Source: CAADGY01 sp900696665 (GTDB lineage Bacteria > Acidobacteriota > Terriglobia > Bryobacterales > Bryobacteraceae). Taken from it: DNA of 64,000 nt. The stretch lies in the NCBI GenBank assembly GCA_035063885.1, contig JAPSFM010000017.1, positions 1 through 64,000 on the forward strand. The letters are read 5' to 3'. The first letter of the stretch is position 1. Each line of letters starts with the position of its first letter. Below the pieces are notes generated by a model. That model ran no database searches. It saw nothing but the letters and a program-made list of their open reading frames with translations, and had not been told where the DNA came from. Positions 1-7,213 of this stretch are shown here, in pieces. The translations under genes were made by a program, and so were the position numbers.

Positions 1-2
1 TG

Positions 3-119
3 CCGGCCAGGGACCTGAAACTGCTCCAGCCCGCAGACTACGACCAACTGGCCCCACCCGCCACCGGGGTGAAACGTATGCTCGCGGGCCTCCTGCAGAA
101 GCTGAACGCTGACCGCTGA
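3..119 (+). CDS. C-terminal fragment of a four-helix-bundle (S23 / 23S rRNA intervening-sequence) protein
   Basis: An open frame runs in from the left edge and stops with TGA at 117-119, giving 38 residues that end in a helix with the pattern RMLAGLLQKL. An alanine/leucine-rich helix, a short 'LLQPADYDQL' turn and a final 'mL.gLl.kL' helix are the usual ending of the small four-helix-bundle family named after the 23S rRNA intervening-sequence protein. The start lies outside the window. Nothing upstream can be seen, and it converges on flgM. The family name is inferred from this short tail only. Confidence 0.5.
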   Translation, partial: PARDLKLLQPADYDQLAPPATGVKRMLAGLLQKLNADR

Positions 120-202
120 TTGCTACCACGCCTGAAAGATTTCAAGTATTCTTGGGTAGATTTAGCGAAGACCGTAGAGCTTTCCGAGGCACGCCGCTGC
201 AG

Positions 203-252
203 CTACGCGAGCGTAGCGCTATGGTGCAGCTCTATAGCGCCTTCGGAGGCGC
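203..252. repeat. Cluster of three perfect inverted repeats between convergent genes
   Basis: Three hairpins are packed end to end or overlapping: CTACGC/GCGTAG (203-208 with 211-216), GCGCTAT/ATAGCGC (216-222 with 234-240), and GCGCCT/AGGCGC (237-242 with 247-252) around a TTCGG-type loop. They lie between the converging S23-like fragment and flgM. There is no clear T-run, so a classic Rho-independent terminator is not shown. A bidirectional transcription stop or a REP-like element are the two readings I consider. Confidence 0.45.
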
Positions 253-290
253 TGGCGGTAACACCACGCTGTTGCGATGGTCGTAAGATG

Positions 291-554
291 CTATTGCGAC
301 AGGGTATCGGCCACTAGAAGCCTGCTGAGTTTTTCGGCGGGTATCGAGTAAGTTCCGGTGACAAACTGATCGGCCAGCATCGCGAGTGGCTTCGAACATG
401 ATCCCCGGCCGCTGAGAACATCGGAAATGTGAGAGAGACGTAGAGTGTCCGGCCGGCCTGGAACCGGCTGCACGAGAGCAGATGATCGTGATCGCGGCGC
501 GGGCCGCGCGGCTTCGACACGCATCGTGAGGATGCCGAGAAGGTTCGTACGCAT
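291..554 (-). CDS. flgM: Anti-sigma-28 factor FlgM
   Basis: This 87-residue protein is the last gene of the leftward flagellar operon, 18 bases after flgJ. FlgM binds and silences the flagellar sigma factor FliA until it is exported through the finished hook. The sequence shows the two FlgM hallmarks: a 'D.l.lS....' segment near the middle and a C-terminal helix pair with the pattern LADQFVTGTYSIPAEKLSRLL, which matches the family's 'l...i..GtY.v..ekiA..ll'. Length is normal for FlgM (about 90-100). The first 30 residues are arginine- and proline-rich and carry no recognisable motif. The RBS before the ATG is weak (GCAGAGAC). Its partner FliA is encoded at about 15.3 kb in the divergent operon. 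Confidence 0.75.
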   Translation of the reverse strand: MRTNLLGILTMRVEAARPAPRSRSSALVQPVPGRPDTLRLSHISDVLSGRGSCSKPLAMLADQFVTGTYSIPAEKLSRLLVADTLSQ

Positions 555-572
555 CTGAAGTCTCTGCAGTTC

Positions 573-875
573 TTATCGGTTGCCGCCGCCGTTTTCTTGC
601 AGTCCTGACAAAACGAGCGTAGCAAGCCCGACACCGCCGTTCGCAGCGATAACCTGGGCGAACTGCTGATCCGCCATATCGCGGACGGTTTCGCCGGTGC
701 TGTCGGACTCCCCGGACAGGCTAGCTCCGGATTCCCTTGCCGACTTCAGCATCTGCTGGATGAGCAGTGATTCGAACTGTGTAGCGGCTTGCTGGATTTC
801 CGTCCGTTTCGAGCACAGTATCTCCGCCGGACTGGAAGCTAATGATATGGCCGGAATCGATATGGAATCGCCCAT
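573..875 (-). CDS. flgJ: Single-domain flagellar rod-binding protein (FlgJ N-terminal type)
   Basis: This 100-residue periplasmic rod-assembly protein has only the rod-binding domain. The core at residues about 30-95 reads 'aatQFESLLIQQMLKSARES...DQQFAQVIAANGGVGLA', the standard FlgJ N-domain signature. The muramidase domain found at the C-terminus of enterobacterial FlgJ is absent, so peptidoglycan cutting must be supplied by another protein. The ATG at 875 is preceded by GAGGTG. Its start overlaps the flgI stop by one base (TGATG), which suggests coupled translation. An upstream in-frame TTG adds only one residue and is not preferred. Confidence 0.85.
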   Translation of the reverse strand: MGDSISIPAISLASSPAEILCSKRTEIQQAATQFESLLIQQMLKSARESGASLSGESDSTGETVRDMADQQFAQVIAANGGVGLATLVLSGLQENGGGNR

Positions 876-1975
876 CAAATCACCTCGATTTCCGCATCCA
901 GCGCTCCGGCGGCACGTAGCGTCTGCAAAATGGCGATGACGTCGCGCGCGGTGGAGCCAATTGCGGTAAGTGCCCGCACAAGGTCCTGAACCGTTGCTCC
1001 TTGTTTGAGCATCACACTTTGCGCTTTGTCCTCCTTTACACCTACGCCGACTTGCGGGACGACCTGAGTCGACCCGGAGGATAGCGGTGCGGGTTGGGAG
1101 ACCGCCAAGCTGGTCTGGATTTCAACAGTAAGGCTGCCGTGCAGAATGCTGACCGGAGTGATGCGGATGTCGCTTCCCATGACGATCGTTCCCGTTTTTT
1201 CATCGACAGCGATCTTCGCGCGCGAATCGGTTTCAACAGGAAGATTCTCGATGGCGGCGACAAACTCCACCGGCCGGCCGGTAAACGCCGCTGGCGCGTT
1301 GACGGCAACGATTGCGGCATTCTCGGCTTTCGCAATGAGTTCTCCGGACGGCGCAAGTTTTTTGTTAATGACTTCGGCTAGCGTGGCGGCCGTGGTAAAG
1401 TCGGGCCTGTTCAATTGCAGCTTCAATGCACCCGTTGCGGCCGCCGCGGGCGCACGTTGTTCGACGATGGCGCCACCCGGAATCCGGCCCGACGTCGGAT
1501 GATTTACCGTCTGGGTGGTGCCGCCCTGTCCAGCGAGAAATCCACCAACCACTACTTGTCCTTGTGCGGCCGCATAGACGTGTCCGTTTGCCGCCCGCAG
1601 AGGTGTCAGCAGGAGCAACCCGCCTCGCAGGCTGGACGCGTCTCCGATAGCCGCCACCGAGACATCAATGCGCGTTCCAGGTTGAGCGAACGACGGAAGG
1701 TTGGCCGTGATCATTACCGCCGCCGTGTTTCGCACCAACATCGCGGTAGGCGGAACAGACACCCCCATACGTTCCAGCATATTCGCAAGACTTTGCGCCG
1801 AGAACACCGTCTGGCGCTTATCGCCTGTGCCTGCCAGACCGACCACCAAACCGTAGCCGAGAAGTTGGTTTTCGCGCACGCCTTCCAACACCGCCAGTTC
1901 CTTGATGCGTGTTGAAGCTGCCAGATAGCTTGGCCCCAGCAGAAGGGCGATGGAAAAGAAAATTCGGATCTTCAT
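875..1975 (-). CDS. flgI: Flagellar P-ring protein FlgI
   Basis: This 366-residue protein forms the P ring around the rod in the peptidoglycan layer. A Sec signal peptide covers about the first 20 residues (MKIRIFFSIALLLGPSYLAAS). The mature protein starts with the family's hallmark RIKELAVLEGVRENQLLGYGLVVGL pattern and keeps 'GTGD', 'Q.l.nml...G' and the closing 'TVQDLVRALTAIGSTARDVIAILQTLRAAGAL'. Length is typical. The ATG at 1975 follows AGGGTTTAG. It sits between flgH (16-base gap) and flgJ (1-base overlap). A ring pair of FlgI and FlgH implies a Gram-negative envelope. Confidence 0.95.
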   Translation of the reverse strand: MKIRIFFSIALLLGPSYLAASTRIKELAVLEGVRENQLLGYGLVVGLAGTGDKRQTVFSAQSLANMLERMGVSVPPTAMLVRNTAAVMITANLPSFAQPGTRIDVSVAAIGDASSLRGGLLLLTPLRAANGHVYAAAQGQVVVGGFLAGQGGTTQTVNHPTSGRIPGGAIVEQRAPAAAATGALKLQLNRPDFTTAATLAEVINKKLAPSGELIAKAENAAIVAVNAPAAFTGRPVEFVAAIENLPVETDSRAKIAVDEKTGTIVMGSDIRITPVSILHGSLTVEIQTSLAVSQPAPLSSGSTQVVPQVGVGVKEDKAQSVMLKQGATVQDLVRALTAIGSTARDVIAILQTLRAAGALDAEIEVI

Positions 1976-1991
1976 CTAAACCCTATTCCCA

Positions 1992-2678
1992 TCACAACGG
2001 AAGTAGTCCCATTAGCAGCCGGTAGAGAATGAAGGGACGGCGTACGGCGTCGCCAACCACACCTTTTCCGTTGACAGCCACCTCGAGAAATGCAAGCCGG
2101 TCCGAGCGGACCAGATTCGATGGGCCAAGATCATTCGGCCGCGCGACACCGCGCACCGTGATCGTCTGCTTTTCGGAGTTCACCGCCACTTCTTTCTGCC
2201 CCTCAAGCACCAGATTGCCGTTGGGTAACACATGTGTGACGCGCGCTGTTAGCGTCGCCGACAGCACCGTTTCGCGGCTGGTCTCTCCCTGTCCCTGGAG
2301 CTGATTTTCCCCGTTCGCCTGGGCGAGGTTCGCCAGGGCACCGGCGGCAGGAGTCCTGCCGAAGATACTGCCGATAGAATATCCGGCGCTTGATTTCCGC
2401 GACGTATTCGTGCCGCCGCGCGCGATCGCCGACGCTTTGTCAGCAACGACGATGGTTACAAGATCTCCGATCTGGTTTGCTCTCAGGTCCCGTGCTACGT
2501 CGGCTAATAGTCCACCGGTTACGTAAAGCGAACCGGGAGAGCTGCCTGCGCTGGCTCCTCTGGCAAGCGATTCCTGAACATAGGTCTCGATGGTGGATTT
2601 GCTGTCTGGTTCCTTTCCCAGAAGGAGTACCAATGGAAAGAGGACCGCGGCCGTCTTTGGCAAGAGATGTTTGATCAT
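1992..2678 (-). CDS. flgH: Flagellar L-ring protein FlgH, without a lipobox cysteine
   Basis: This 228-residue protein forms the outer-membrane L ring. After a hydrophobic N-terminus (to about residue 22) it has the FlgH core: 'LYvtggLlaDvARDLRANQIGDLVTIVV', a central 'L.a.ltarVthVLPNGNLVLEGQKEVAVNSEKQTITVRGVARP.D' and the end 'VV.DA.RRPFILYRLLMGLLPL'. FlgH is normally a lipoprotein, but here the residue after LLLG is lysine and no cysteine occurs near the signal peptide, so lipid anchoring is not supported. Length is normal. It lies 10 bases after flgA. Confidence 0.93.
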   Translation of the reverse strand: MIKHLLPKTAAVLFPLVLLLGKEPDSKSTIETYVQESLARGASAGSSPGSLYVTGGLLADVARDLRANQIGDLVTIVVADKASAIARGGTNTSRKSSAGYSIGSIFGRTPAAGALANLAQANGENQLQGQGETSRETVLSATLTARVTHVLPNGNLVLEGQKEVAVNSEKQTITVRGVARPNDLGPSNLVRSDRLAFLEVAVNGKGVVGDAVRRPFILYRLLMGLLPL

Positions 2679-2688
2679 GTTCGATTCT

Positions 2689-3591
2689 CTAGTTCACTGA
2701 GACAAGCACTTTTCCTTTGGCTTGCACTTTGGCCCGGAAGCGCTTGCCGTTAATCAGATTCTTGACAACTACCGGCTCTCCCGCTACTCCATTCGACTCG
2801 GCAAGAGCTTGAACGATAATGCGTGCGCTGCCGCTCTCGACCTGGACTTGTACCCGGTCCCCCCGCTTTACCTCAGGCGGCTTCGCCAGCAGGTTCGGTC
2901 GAAGTACCTCTCCCGCACGTATCCACCTTCGAGGAACCTGCCCCACCGCCGCGCTGATGGAAGTGAGTCCTGGATCCTTGGACGGAAAGTCCTCTACTAC
3001 AACCAGCCGGACTTGCGCCGTGACGATTTCCCGGCCTGGCTTGAGGTCTTCGGCAGCTACGACCCTTTGCTGTGTGACACGGATTCGCACACGAGCCCAA
3101 ACCGATAAGGTACTCCGGGTGTCATAGGTCAACGTCCCTCGCCAAAGCACGGGTTTGCCGGTGTTCAGTGGTGACGGTGCCGCAAGCCCTCCACGGGGAA
3201 AATCGAGTTTTCCCGACGGTACGGGGAACCGGCTGAAGTCAACGATCTCTACAGCCGCTCCGGATTGGTTCAGGCTGGCGTTGATCGCTGCGGCCACCGC
3301 CTCGCGCGTTAACGGAGCCACGCGTCTCTCAACACAGGTATCTGCAAACGATTCTCCGTCGAATCCATAGCGCGCTGCGAGTTTGGCGAGTTCGGAACCT
3401 TTAATAACGCGCCGCACTCCTGGAACGGGTGTATGACCGAAGACTTCCGATGCCGGAACACGTCCGAACGCAGAATGCGCCGGGGCAAGCTCGACGACCA
3501 TAATGTTTTCACCCGTAACTTGAATGCACTCCCCCGCCACCATCGTAAGAGCGGCCGACATGGAAAGCAGCGTTGTACGGAACATTCTCAT
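2689..3591 (-). CDS. flgA: P-ring assembly chaperone FlgA
   Basis: This 300-residue periplasmic chaperone helps FlgI polymerise into the P ring. An N-terminal signal peptide is visible (MRMFRTTLLSMSAALTMVAG). The C-terminal SAF-type region, roughly residues 185-300, contains 'vgqvprRWIRAGEVLRPNLLAKPPEVKRGDRVQVQVESGSARI' and the ending 'G..v.VKNL.NGKRFRAKV.A.GKVLV', which are the conserved FlgA features. The N-terminal half is divergent. Its start overlaps the flgG stop by 4 bases (ATGA), consistent with translational coupling. Confidence 0.88.
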   Translation of the reverse strand: MRMFRTTLLSMSAALTMVAGECIQVTGENIMVVELAPAHSAFGRVPASEVFGHTPVPGVRRVIKGSELAKLAARYGFDGESFADTCVERRVAPLTREAVAAAINASLNQSGAAVEIVDFSRFPVPSGKLDFPRGGLAAPSPLNTGKPVLWRGTLTYDTRSTLSVWARVRIRVTQQRVVAAEDLKPGREIVTAQVRLVVVEDFPSKDPGLTSISAAVGQVPRRWIRAGEVLRPNLLAKPPEVKRGDRVQVQVESGSARIIVQALAESNGVAGEPVVVKNLINGKRFRAKVQAKGKVLVSVN

Positions 3592-4379
3592 CGCGCCATG
3601 TTGTTCACTTGCTGGTACATTTCATCGGCCGCGCGGACGACCTTCGAGTTCGCCTCGTAAGCTCGTTGGCTCACGATCATATTGATGAACTCTTCCACTA
3701 CGCTGACGTTCGATTGCTCCACGTAGCCTTGCAGAAGAGAGCCGATACCTTCCTGGCCACCGGGATTGCCCACCGTTGGTTCGCCGGATGCATCGGTCTG
3801 CGCGTAGAGGTTTCCGCCGAGGCTGTTCAAACCGGCAGGGTTCGCGAAGTTGGCTAGTTGAATCTGCCCGGCGAGCTGGGATGAGGTTTGCCCAGGCTGC
3901 GTGTAACTGACGGTTCCGTCAGCGGCGATGGTAATGGATTGTGCTTCGGGCGGAATCGTGATTTGCGGCTCGAGCGGATCTCCATTTGCGGTCACGACAT
4001 TGCCATCCCGGTCGAGATGAAAGTTTCCGGCTCGGGAATAGGCCAACTCTCCGGACGGGAGGCGCACTTGAAAAAAGCCCCGGCCTTGAATCACCAGATC
4101 GAGCGGATTGTTTGTCTGGGAGAAATCACCTTGCGAGAAGATAATTTCGTTGGCGATGGGTTTCGTTCCAAGACCCAGTTGCAGCCCACTTGGAATCACC
4201 GTCTGGGATCCTGCCGCAGCCCCGGGTTGCACGAAGCTCTGATACAGAAGATCCTGAAACTGCGTTCTGCGCATTTTGAACCCTACGGTGTTTGCGTTCG
4301 CAAGGTTGTGCGCAATATTGTCTACATTCATCTGTTGCGCCTGCATTCCGCTGCCGGCGCTATACAGCGCTCTGATCAT
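3588..4379 (-). CDS. flgG: Flagellar distal rod protein FlgG
   Basis: This 263-residue protein is the distal rod subunit, exported by the flagellar type III apparatus. The N-terminal helix 'MIRALYSAGSGMQAQQMNVDNIAHNLANANTVGFKMRRTQFQDLLYQ' and C-terminal 'QGYVEQSNVSVVEEFINMIVSQRAYEANSKVVRAADEMYQQVNNM' are diagnostic. The 'GLQLGLGTKP' and 'VIQGRGFFQV' segments are FlgG rather than FlgF. No signal peptide is present, as expected for a type III substrate. It is 20 bases downstream of the flgF-like gene, the usual FlgF-FlgG order. Confidence 0.96.
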   Translation of the reverse strand: MIRALYSAGSGMQAQQMNVDNIAHNLANANTVGFKMRRTQFQDLLYQSFVQPGAAAGSQTVIPSGLQLGLGTKPIANEIIFSQGDFSQTNNPLDLVIQGRGFFQVRLPSGELAYSRAGNFHLDRDGNVVTANGDPLEPQITIPPEAQSITIAADGTVSYTQPGQTSSQLAGQIQLANFANPAGLNSLGGNLYAQTDASGEPTVGNPGGQEGIGSLLQGYVEQSNVSVVEEFINMIVSQRAYEANSKVVRAADEMYQQVNNMAR

Positions 4380-4399
4380 TCCAATACCTCCACACCATC

Positions 4400-5146
4400 T
4401 CAGGCGTTAACTCTCGCAACTTCCTCGACGCTGCGCCGATTCATTTCACCACCGAGCGTCACCGCTTTTTGAAGCATTTCGAACTGCCGGAGGACGTTGA
4501 CAAGCCGCACCGCGGATTCCGCCGGTGCTGAATTTGCGCTCTCTAGCCGGCCCTGGTACACGGTGCCGGAAAACCCGGCACGAAGGGCCGCCACGTCCGT
4601 CAAGCTGAAGTAATTGCCGCCGCGCTTTTCCAGAGCCGACATCTGCGAGAACTCGGCGATTTGCAGCTTCGCTACCGTCCTGCCGTTCTGTCGCACAGAC
4701 CCATCAGGACTCACTTCAATACGCGCAGACGGGTTGAGCTTGATCTGCCCACCCCCTTCCGCTTGAACAGCGTGTCCGTCGGCTGTTTGAAGCACACCTT
4801 CCGGCGACAGCCGGAACCCGCCGTTACGGGTATACAGAGTGCCGTTTGAAGCGGTGACGGCGAAGAACCCTTTGCCGGATATGGCCAGGTCGAGAGGGTT
4901 ACCGGTAGGCGCCAGCGTACCCTGTGAAAAGTCGGTCCAGTTTGCTTGTATCAGGGGCATGTTCGGGGAAACCAGGCCCTGTTCACGGTTAGCATCGGCT
5001 GCTCCACCCTCGACGTACAAGTTGTAGAACTCTCTATCTGCCTTATAGCCGGCCGTTGCGGCATTTGCGGTGTTATTGGCGAGAATCTCAAGAGACTCCA
5101 TCCGCGCTCGCATCCCGCTTGCGGCCATTGCCGTTATGCGATCCAT
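4400..5146 (-). CDS. flgF: Flagellar proximal-rod protein FlgF-like
   Basis: This 248-residue flagellar hook-basal-body protein is the first gene of the leftward operon. It has the rod-family N-terminus 'MDRITAMAASGMRARMESLEILANNTANAATAGYKADREFYN', the central 'NPLDLAISGKGFFAVTASNGTLYTRNGGFRLSPEGVLQTADG' and a C-terminal helix ending 'RLVNVLRQFEMLQKAVTLGGEMNRRSVEEVARVNA'. The ATG at 5146 is chosen because the family begins there. An in-frame ATG at 5185 would add 13 atypical residues; it has a strong GGAGGTG just downstream of it, not upstream. FlgF is assigned by position before flgG; FlgF and FlgG are hard to tell apart by sequence alone. Confidence 0.85.
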   Translation of the reverse strand: MDRITAMAASGMRARMESLEILANNTANAATAGYKADREFYNLYVEGGAADANREQGLVSPNMPLIQANWTDFSQGTLAPTGNPLDLAISGKGFFAVTASNGTLYTRNGGFRLSPEGVLQTADGHAVQAEGGGQIKLNPSARIEVSPDGSVRQNGRTVAKLQIAEFSQMSALEKRGGNYFSLTDVAALRAGFSGTVYQGRLESANSAPAESAVRLVNVLRQFEMLQKAVTLGGEMNRRSVEEVARVNA

Positions 5147-5351
5147 AAGGTACCCGCACAGAGAGCAAGCAATTTCACCTCCCAACCCAAAAACTTCCCG
5201 AAGTCAACGACAACAGGCTGGAGACGGCTTTGTACGCACGGCGAAATACGCCAAAGATTTGCCGTTGGAGGGGCTCATGGCAAGATGTCGGCACCTACGA
5301 CAGCTTCCAGCAGTCCAAATTACAGCGAGATAGGAGTGGCTGTAGTCCTGC
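5147..5351. other. Divergent intergenic region of the two flagellar operons
   Basis: These 205 bases separate the start of flgF (leftward) from the start of fliK (rightward), so promoters for both operons are expected here. I looked for a sigma-28 pattern (TAAA, about 11 bases, GCCGATAA) and a sigma-54 pattern (GG, 10 bases, GC) and found no convincing match in either direction. GGAGGTG on the minus strand near 5180 is a strong SD-like string about 28 bases upstream of the chosen flgF start. No credible gene was seen in the interval. Confidence 0.4.
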
Positions 5352-6923
5352 ATGCTCTCAAGCGTGCTCAGTCCCGCAATCCCCGGTGCCTTCCCTGGAG
5401 TGACAGCCAAAACAGGCTCAACCCCGTTTCAGATGACCGCATCCGCCAAAACAAACAGTGCCACCGATCCTCTTATAGAGGCCTTCGCTGAGTTCCTCAG
5501 GCCCATGATGGAGGAAACAGTCGAAGTTACGGGCCAGACCGGCACCGCAGCTAGCAGACAACCTGCCGTCATCACGCCGGACGATTTCGCCGGGGACGCC
5601 GACGGCGATGCTACACCCTCGGCAGAGGAAAAAGAGAACGACCTTGCTCTCGTGTTATACGTGCAGGCGCAGGCGCCCATGCCGCAGCCAGTCCCGGAAT
5701 TGAGCATCGATCTGGAATTCCGTTCCGATCCGGTACGCCAGGCACGGAGCGGCGAAGCAAGTCAGGGTGGGGAAGCCGGAACAAGACCAACGGCGACGGA
5801 TGCAGGTGCCGCTTTGCTGCAAACGGATGAAACGAGTGCACCGGATCAAGCCGCAGCGAAGGTTGTTCCGAACGGGGCTGCAGTAGACGGCGAACCGCTT
5901 CCGGAGTTGGCATTCGGGATGCGTTTGACCGAAAGCATGTCACGCAGGGAACAGCCACGCCGCGTGGAAGCCGTGGACGTAAAGCCGGAAAAGGCGCAGG
6001 CCCACAAAGAGGCACCCCGCGCTGTTTCCATGGAAGGTGCCGCTGGCGCCATCTCCGATCTCCCGGAATCGGACCGCGCTCAAACCGGTACAAATTCCGA
6101 TCAGAGAGATTCGCAGGATGGCACAAAGAGCCATACGCCAGCAGATACAGAAGCGAAAGCCGGCAAGTTGCAGGCCCCGCTATCGCGGACGACCTCATCA
6201 GTGCACGAGGTCTCATTGATGCGGGAAACCTCGCCGGCGCAGAAGACCTCATCGAAGCAGGATGCCCCATCGGTGCAGGGGATTTCATCGATACAGAAGG
6301 ACTCATCGGCACAGGAGTTCTCATCCAAGCAGGAAATGTCGTCGAAGCCGGAACCTTCGTGGATGCAGGCACAACATGCTATTGCAGAGCCCGAATTGCC
6401 ACGGACCTCCGGGGCCATTGATCGCCCTGAGTTCCTCGCTGCTGGGGTTCGAGAGACCCGTCTTCCAGTAGAAAACGACATTCGTCAAATGACTCATAGC
6501 GTGGCAAGGCCGGTGACGGAAATTGAACTCCAGGTCCGTGGCGCCAATGGCGAGCCTGTGAATGTCCGGTTGCAGGAGCAGCGAGGGGACATCGTGGTTG
6601 ACGTCCGAACGCCGGATTCTGAACTAGCTGCATCTCTGAGGAAGGATCTGGGAGCGCTCACGTCGGCACTGGAGCGCAAGGGCTACGACGCGGAAGCGTG
6701 GACCCCTGGCGACATTCATACCCGCCGCACAGGCGAGGAATTCGGCAGCCTCAAGACACAAGCCGGTGAGGGAGAGGCCGCCGGTGAACAGAAACGCAAT
6801 GATGGCGGCCAACAACAGCACCGGAACCCGCAAGGACGCCAGCAGACAGCCTGGGACGAAGAATTCGCCACCAGTTTCCAAACCAAGGAGATCGAAGCAT
6901 GGCTTCAGGAGTTAACCCGCTAA
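5352..6923 (+). CDS. fliK: Flagellar hook-length control protein FliK with an internal repeat array
   Basis: This 523-residue protein is the hook-length ruler and substrate-specificity switch, secreted through the FlhA/FlhB gate. Recognition rests on the C-terminal FliK domain at about residues 383-440 ('EIELQVRGANGEPVNVRLQE', 'VDVRTPDSELAASLRKDLGAL', 'LERKGYDAEAW') and on its place directly before flgD and flgE. The N-terminal 370 residues are low-complexity and rich in Gln, Glu, Ser, Ala and Pro, as usual for FliK rulers. Residues 281-340 are ten tandem hexapeptides. The ATG at 5352 lacks a close RBS (AGGAG is 16 bases away), so the start is uncertain. Its 3' end overlaps flgD by 25 bases. 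Confidence 0.85.
   Translation: MLSSVLSPAIPGAFPGVTAKTGSTPFQMTASAKTNSATDPLIEAFAEFLRPMMEETVEVTGQTGTAASRQPAVITPDDFAGDADGDATPSAEEKENDLALVLYVQAQAPMPQPVPELSIDLEFRSDPVRQARSGEASQGGEAGTRPTATDAGAALLQTDETSAPDQAAAKVVPNGAAVDGEPLPELAFGMRLTESMSRREQPRRVEAVDVKPEKAQAHKEAPRAVSMEGAAGAISDLPESDRAQTGTNSDQRDSQDGTKSHTPADTEAKAGKLQAPLSRTTSSVHEVSLMRETSPAQKTSSKQDAPSVQGISSIQKDSSAQEFSSKQEMSSKPEPSWMQAQHAIAEPELPRTSGAIDRPEFLAAGVRETRLPVENDIRQMTHSVARPVTEIELQVRGANGEPVNVRLQEQRGDIVVDVRTPDSELAASLRKDLGALTSALERKGYDAEAWTPGDIHTRRTGEEFGSLKTQAGEGEAAGEQKRNDGGQQQHRNPQGRQQTAWDEEFATSFQTKEIEAWLQELTR
6192..6371 (+). repeat. Ten tandem 18-bp units coding hexapeptides inside fliK
   Basis: Ten consecutive 18-base units translate as hexapeptides of the form x-S-S-x-Q-E/K: TSSVHE, VSLMRE, TSPAQK, TSSKQD, APSVQG, ISSIQK, DSSAQE, FSSKQE, MSSKPE, PSWMQA. 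Position 2 is Ser in eight of ten units, and positions 5-6 are mostly Gln followed by an acidic or basic residue. The units are diverged at the DNA level (many share a TCATCG core), so the array is old or under selection rather than a fresh slippage product. It occupies the ruler part of FliK, not the switch domain. Confidence 0.8.
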
Positions 6924-7201
6924 CAAACGGCGCAACCGATTCCGGCGTCTCGTCCATCAAGGCAAAGCCGGATCCGCTTGCAAGCAAGGAAACGTTTCTC
7001 CAACTGCTGGTTGCGCAGTTGAAGAATCAGAATCCGATGAGCCCAGCTGACGGAATCGAGTTTGTTAGCCAGTTAGCACAGTTCACGGAGCTCGAGCAAC
7101 TCATGACCATCCGTCAGGATGTGGGAGCTATCAGAAACCAGGTAGATCCGCTTCACGGGATCAGTACTGAAAGATCTCCCGACCAGCAGGAAAAGAAATA
7201 G
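6899..7201 (+). CDS. flgD: Short flagellar hook scaffolding protein FlgD (N-terminal domain only)
   Basis: This 100-residue protein caps the growing hook and is needed for FlgE polymerisation. It contains the conserved FlgD N-domain 'SKETFLQLLVAQLKNQNPMSPADGIEFVSQLAQFTELEQL', then ends after about 40 more residues. The FlgD tudor and Ig-like C-terminal domains of the about 220-residue enterobacterial protein are missing. Short FlgDs of this kind are known in other bacteria. It overlaps the end of fliK by 25 bases and is followed 12 bases later by flgE. Confidence 0.9.
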   Translation: MASGVNPLTNGATDSGVSSIKAKPDPLASKETFLQLLVAQLKNQNPMSPADGIEFVSQLAQFTELEQLMTIRQDVGAIRNQVDPLHGISTERSPDQQEKK

Positions 7202-7213
7202 GAGGAGCAATAT

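Noticed and set aside
120..290. Possible tRNA or other structured RNA near the left end
   Set aside because: The hairpins do not fold into a cloverleaf and no TTCRANYC-type T-loop is present; only the stem cluster at 203-252 is reported.
6192..6371. Regular spacing that could suggest a CRISPR-like array
   Set aside because: Units are 18 bases, contiguous without spacers and in frame with FliK, so this is a protein repeat. The 62797-63021 repeats are likewise a coding repeat.
5611..6372. A 253-residue reverse frame opposite fliK with repeating Met-Pro-Ala-Ser-type segments
   Set aside because: It is the mirror of the FliK hexapeptide array; its repeats follow from the sense-strand repeats and it has no RBS or family features.
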